Source: Oscillospiraceae bacterium (GTDB lineage: Bacteria > Bacillota > Clostridia > Saccharofermentanales > Saccharofermentanaceae). Taken from it: a stretch of 6,254 bases of DNA. Shown in pieces: positions 5,465 through 6,254 of this stretch (position 1 is its first letter; each line of letters starts with the position of its first letter). The stretch spans positions 1 through 6,254 of the forward strand of contig CACZPC010000303.1 in the NCBI GenBank assembly GCA_902782985.1, in the 5' to 3' direction. The notes under the pieces were generated by a model. It was not told where the DNA came from. It saw only the letters and a list, made by a program, of their open reading frames with translations, and ran no database searches. Position numbers and translations under genes: made by a program.

Positions 5465-6254
5465 ATATCAGACAGCCCGCCAGATCCGTATCATCTCCTA
5501 AGATCTCTAACGCTTTCCTGATACTTTCCTCATCCTTATAGATACCGAATACGGCACTTCCCGACCCCGACATAGCGGCAGATACGGGACCTGTTGCCTT
5601 TACCTTGCCGATGATCCGGCTGATCCCGGGGACAAGCTTACATGCAGGGGCTTCAAGATCATTGATCAGAAGACCTGCCGCAGCAGCCACACGCCCGGAA
5701 GCATCAAGACTCTCATCTGAGAATATCTTATTAACGGCTTTCCTGTACTCTTCTTCATCAAATTCGGCAGGATCGGAGTCGCAGAGCCTGAAACACTCAG
5801 GTGTAGACACGCCCTCCGAAGGCTTGACGATAAGAAGATGAAGACCTGCCAGAGAAGCAATCTCATTAACATCTTCACCTACACCCTCACAGATACAGCT
5901 TCCTCCCGTGAGGAAAAAGGGCACATCGGCTCCGAGTCCCACGGACATCTGGGCCAGCTCATCATCATCGAGCGGATCATTATAATGCTGCTGAAGTATC
6001 AGGAGCACGGCTGCGGCATCGGAACTTCCGCCGCCGAGTCCGGCCTGGGACGGGATATTCTTGGTGACCTTGATCACGGTCTTTCCGAAATGCGATTCCG
6101 GATCCTTATCACCGCCGAGCCTTAATGTCTTGGAATATTTATCATAAAAACGCTTCGCCGCTCTGTAGCAGAGATCATCCTCGACAGCCGTATTCTGAAG
6201 ATCACTGTCGATTACGATCTCAAATGGTTGCTCTTCGTCCACGGATACGACGAT
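5445..6254 (-). CDS. ispE: 4-diphosphocytidyl-2-C-methyl-D-erythritol kinase (5' end cut by window edge)
   Basis: It phosphorylates the 2-hydroxyl of CDP-methylerythritol with ATP in the MEP route to isoprenoid precursors, in the cytoplasm. It belongs to the GHMP kinase family. The frame is open at the right edge: 269 codons plus a TGA are present, and by comparison with E. coli IspE about 40 residues are missing, including the PAKINL lysine motif. Seen, counting from the first residue in the window: the ATP-binding loop NIPSQAGLGGGSSDAAAVL (66-84), LGADVPFF with the catalytic aspartate (107-114, D110) and the third GHMP motif AMSGSGSAVFGIY (227-239). A GTG at 6240-6242 begins a frame but is an internal valine, not the true start. 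It is transcribed toward the arg operon, its stop lies 10 bases from the end of the acetyltransferase gene, and no functional link with arginine synthesis is implied. Confidence 0.95.
   Translation of the reverse strand: MVVSVDEEQPFEIVIDSDLQNTAVEDDLCYRAAKRFYDKYSKTLRLGGDKDPESHFGKTVIKVTKNIPSQAGLGGGSSDAAAVLLILQQHYNDPLDDDELAQMSVGLGADVPFFLTGGSCICEGVGEDVNEIASLAGLHLLIVKPSEGVSTPECFRLCDSDPAEFDEEEYRKAVNKIFSDESLDASGRVAAAAGLLINDLEAPACKLVPGISRIIGKVKATGPVSAAMSGSGSAVFGIYKDEESIRKALEILGDDTDLAGCLIFPTVTV

Noticed and set aside
6240..6242. GTG as the start of ispE
   Set aside because: The frame remains open upstream to the window edge, and about 40 conserved N-terminal residues of IspE are missing. It is an internal valine codon.

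Overview
The window is a stretch of bacterial chromosome dominated by an arginine-biosynthesis operon. It most likely comes from an anaerobic Bacillota of the class Clostridia. The support for this is purine-rich Shine-Dalgarno sites before the early operon genes, AGA/AGG arginine codons, an MsmX/UgpC-type sugar-transporter ATPase, an arginine-inhibitable type of N-acetylglutamate kinase, an IspE isoprenoid gene and AT-rich promoters. The coding DNA has moderate GC with many C-ending codons (ATC, CTC, CCC). I cannot name a genus from sequence alone.

Layout: (1) Positions 1-278, minus strand, hold the first 92 codons of an ABC-transporter ATPase that continues past the left edge. (2) Positions 279-651 are a 373-base divergent intergenic region. 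It contains an extended -10 promoter and leader hairpin for the ATPase, nested inverted repeats, and the operon promoter with a 34-bp dyad that reads as two tandem ArgR (ARG) boxes centred on the -10 element. (3) Positions 652-5434, plus strand, hold argC, argB, argD, argF and a GNAT acetyltransferase. The junctions are a 1-base gap, a 1-base overlap, a 12-base gap and an 8-base overlap, so this looks like one transcript with translational coupling. (4) Positions 5445-6254, minus strand, hold the 3' part of ispE, convergent with the operon and separated from it by 10 bases.

The pathway steps visible are phosphorylation of N-acetylglutamate (ArgB), reduction (ArgC), transamination to N-acetylornithine (ArgD) and, after deacetylation to ornithine, carbamoylation to citrulline (ArgF). 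The acetyl-handling enzymes usually found with them (ArgJ, ArgA or ArgE) are absent under any recognisable form. The last gene is an unassigned acetyltransferase, which makes it a candidate, unproven, for N-acetylglutamate synthesis. Control appears twofold: transcriptional through the ARG boxes, and allosteric through the N-terminal helix of ArgB that is typical of arginine-inhibited kinases.

I see no mobile element, CRISPR array, tRNA or rRNA. Most of the window is ordinary housekeeping metabolism. The points worth following up are the operator architecture, the GNAT gene, the ArgD C-terminal tail, the ATPase leader and the shared 3' hairpin.
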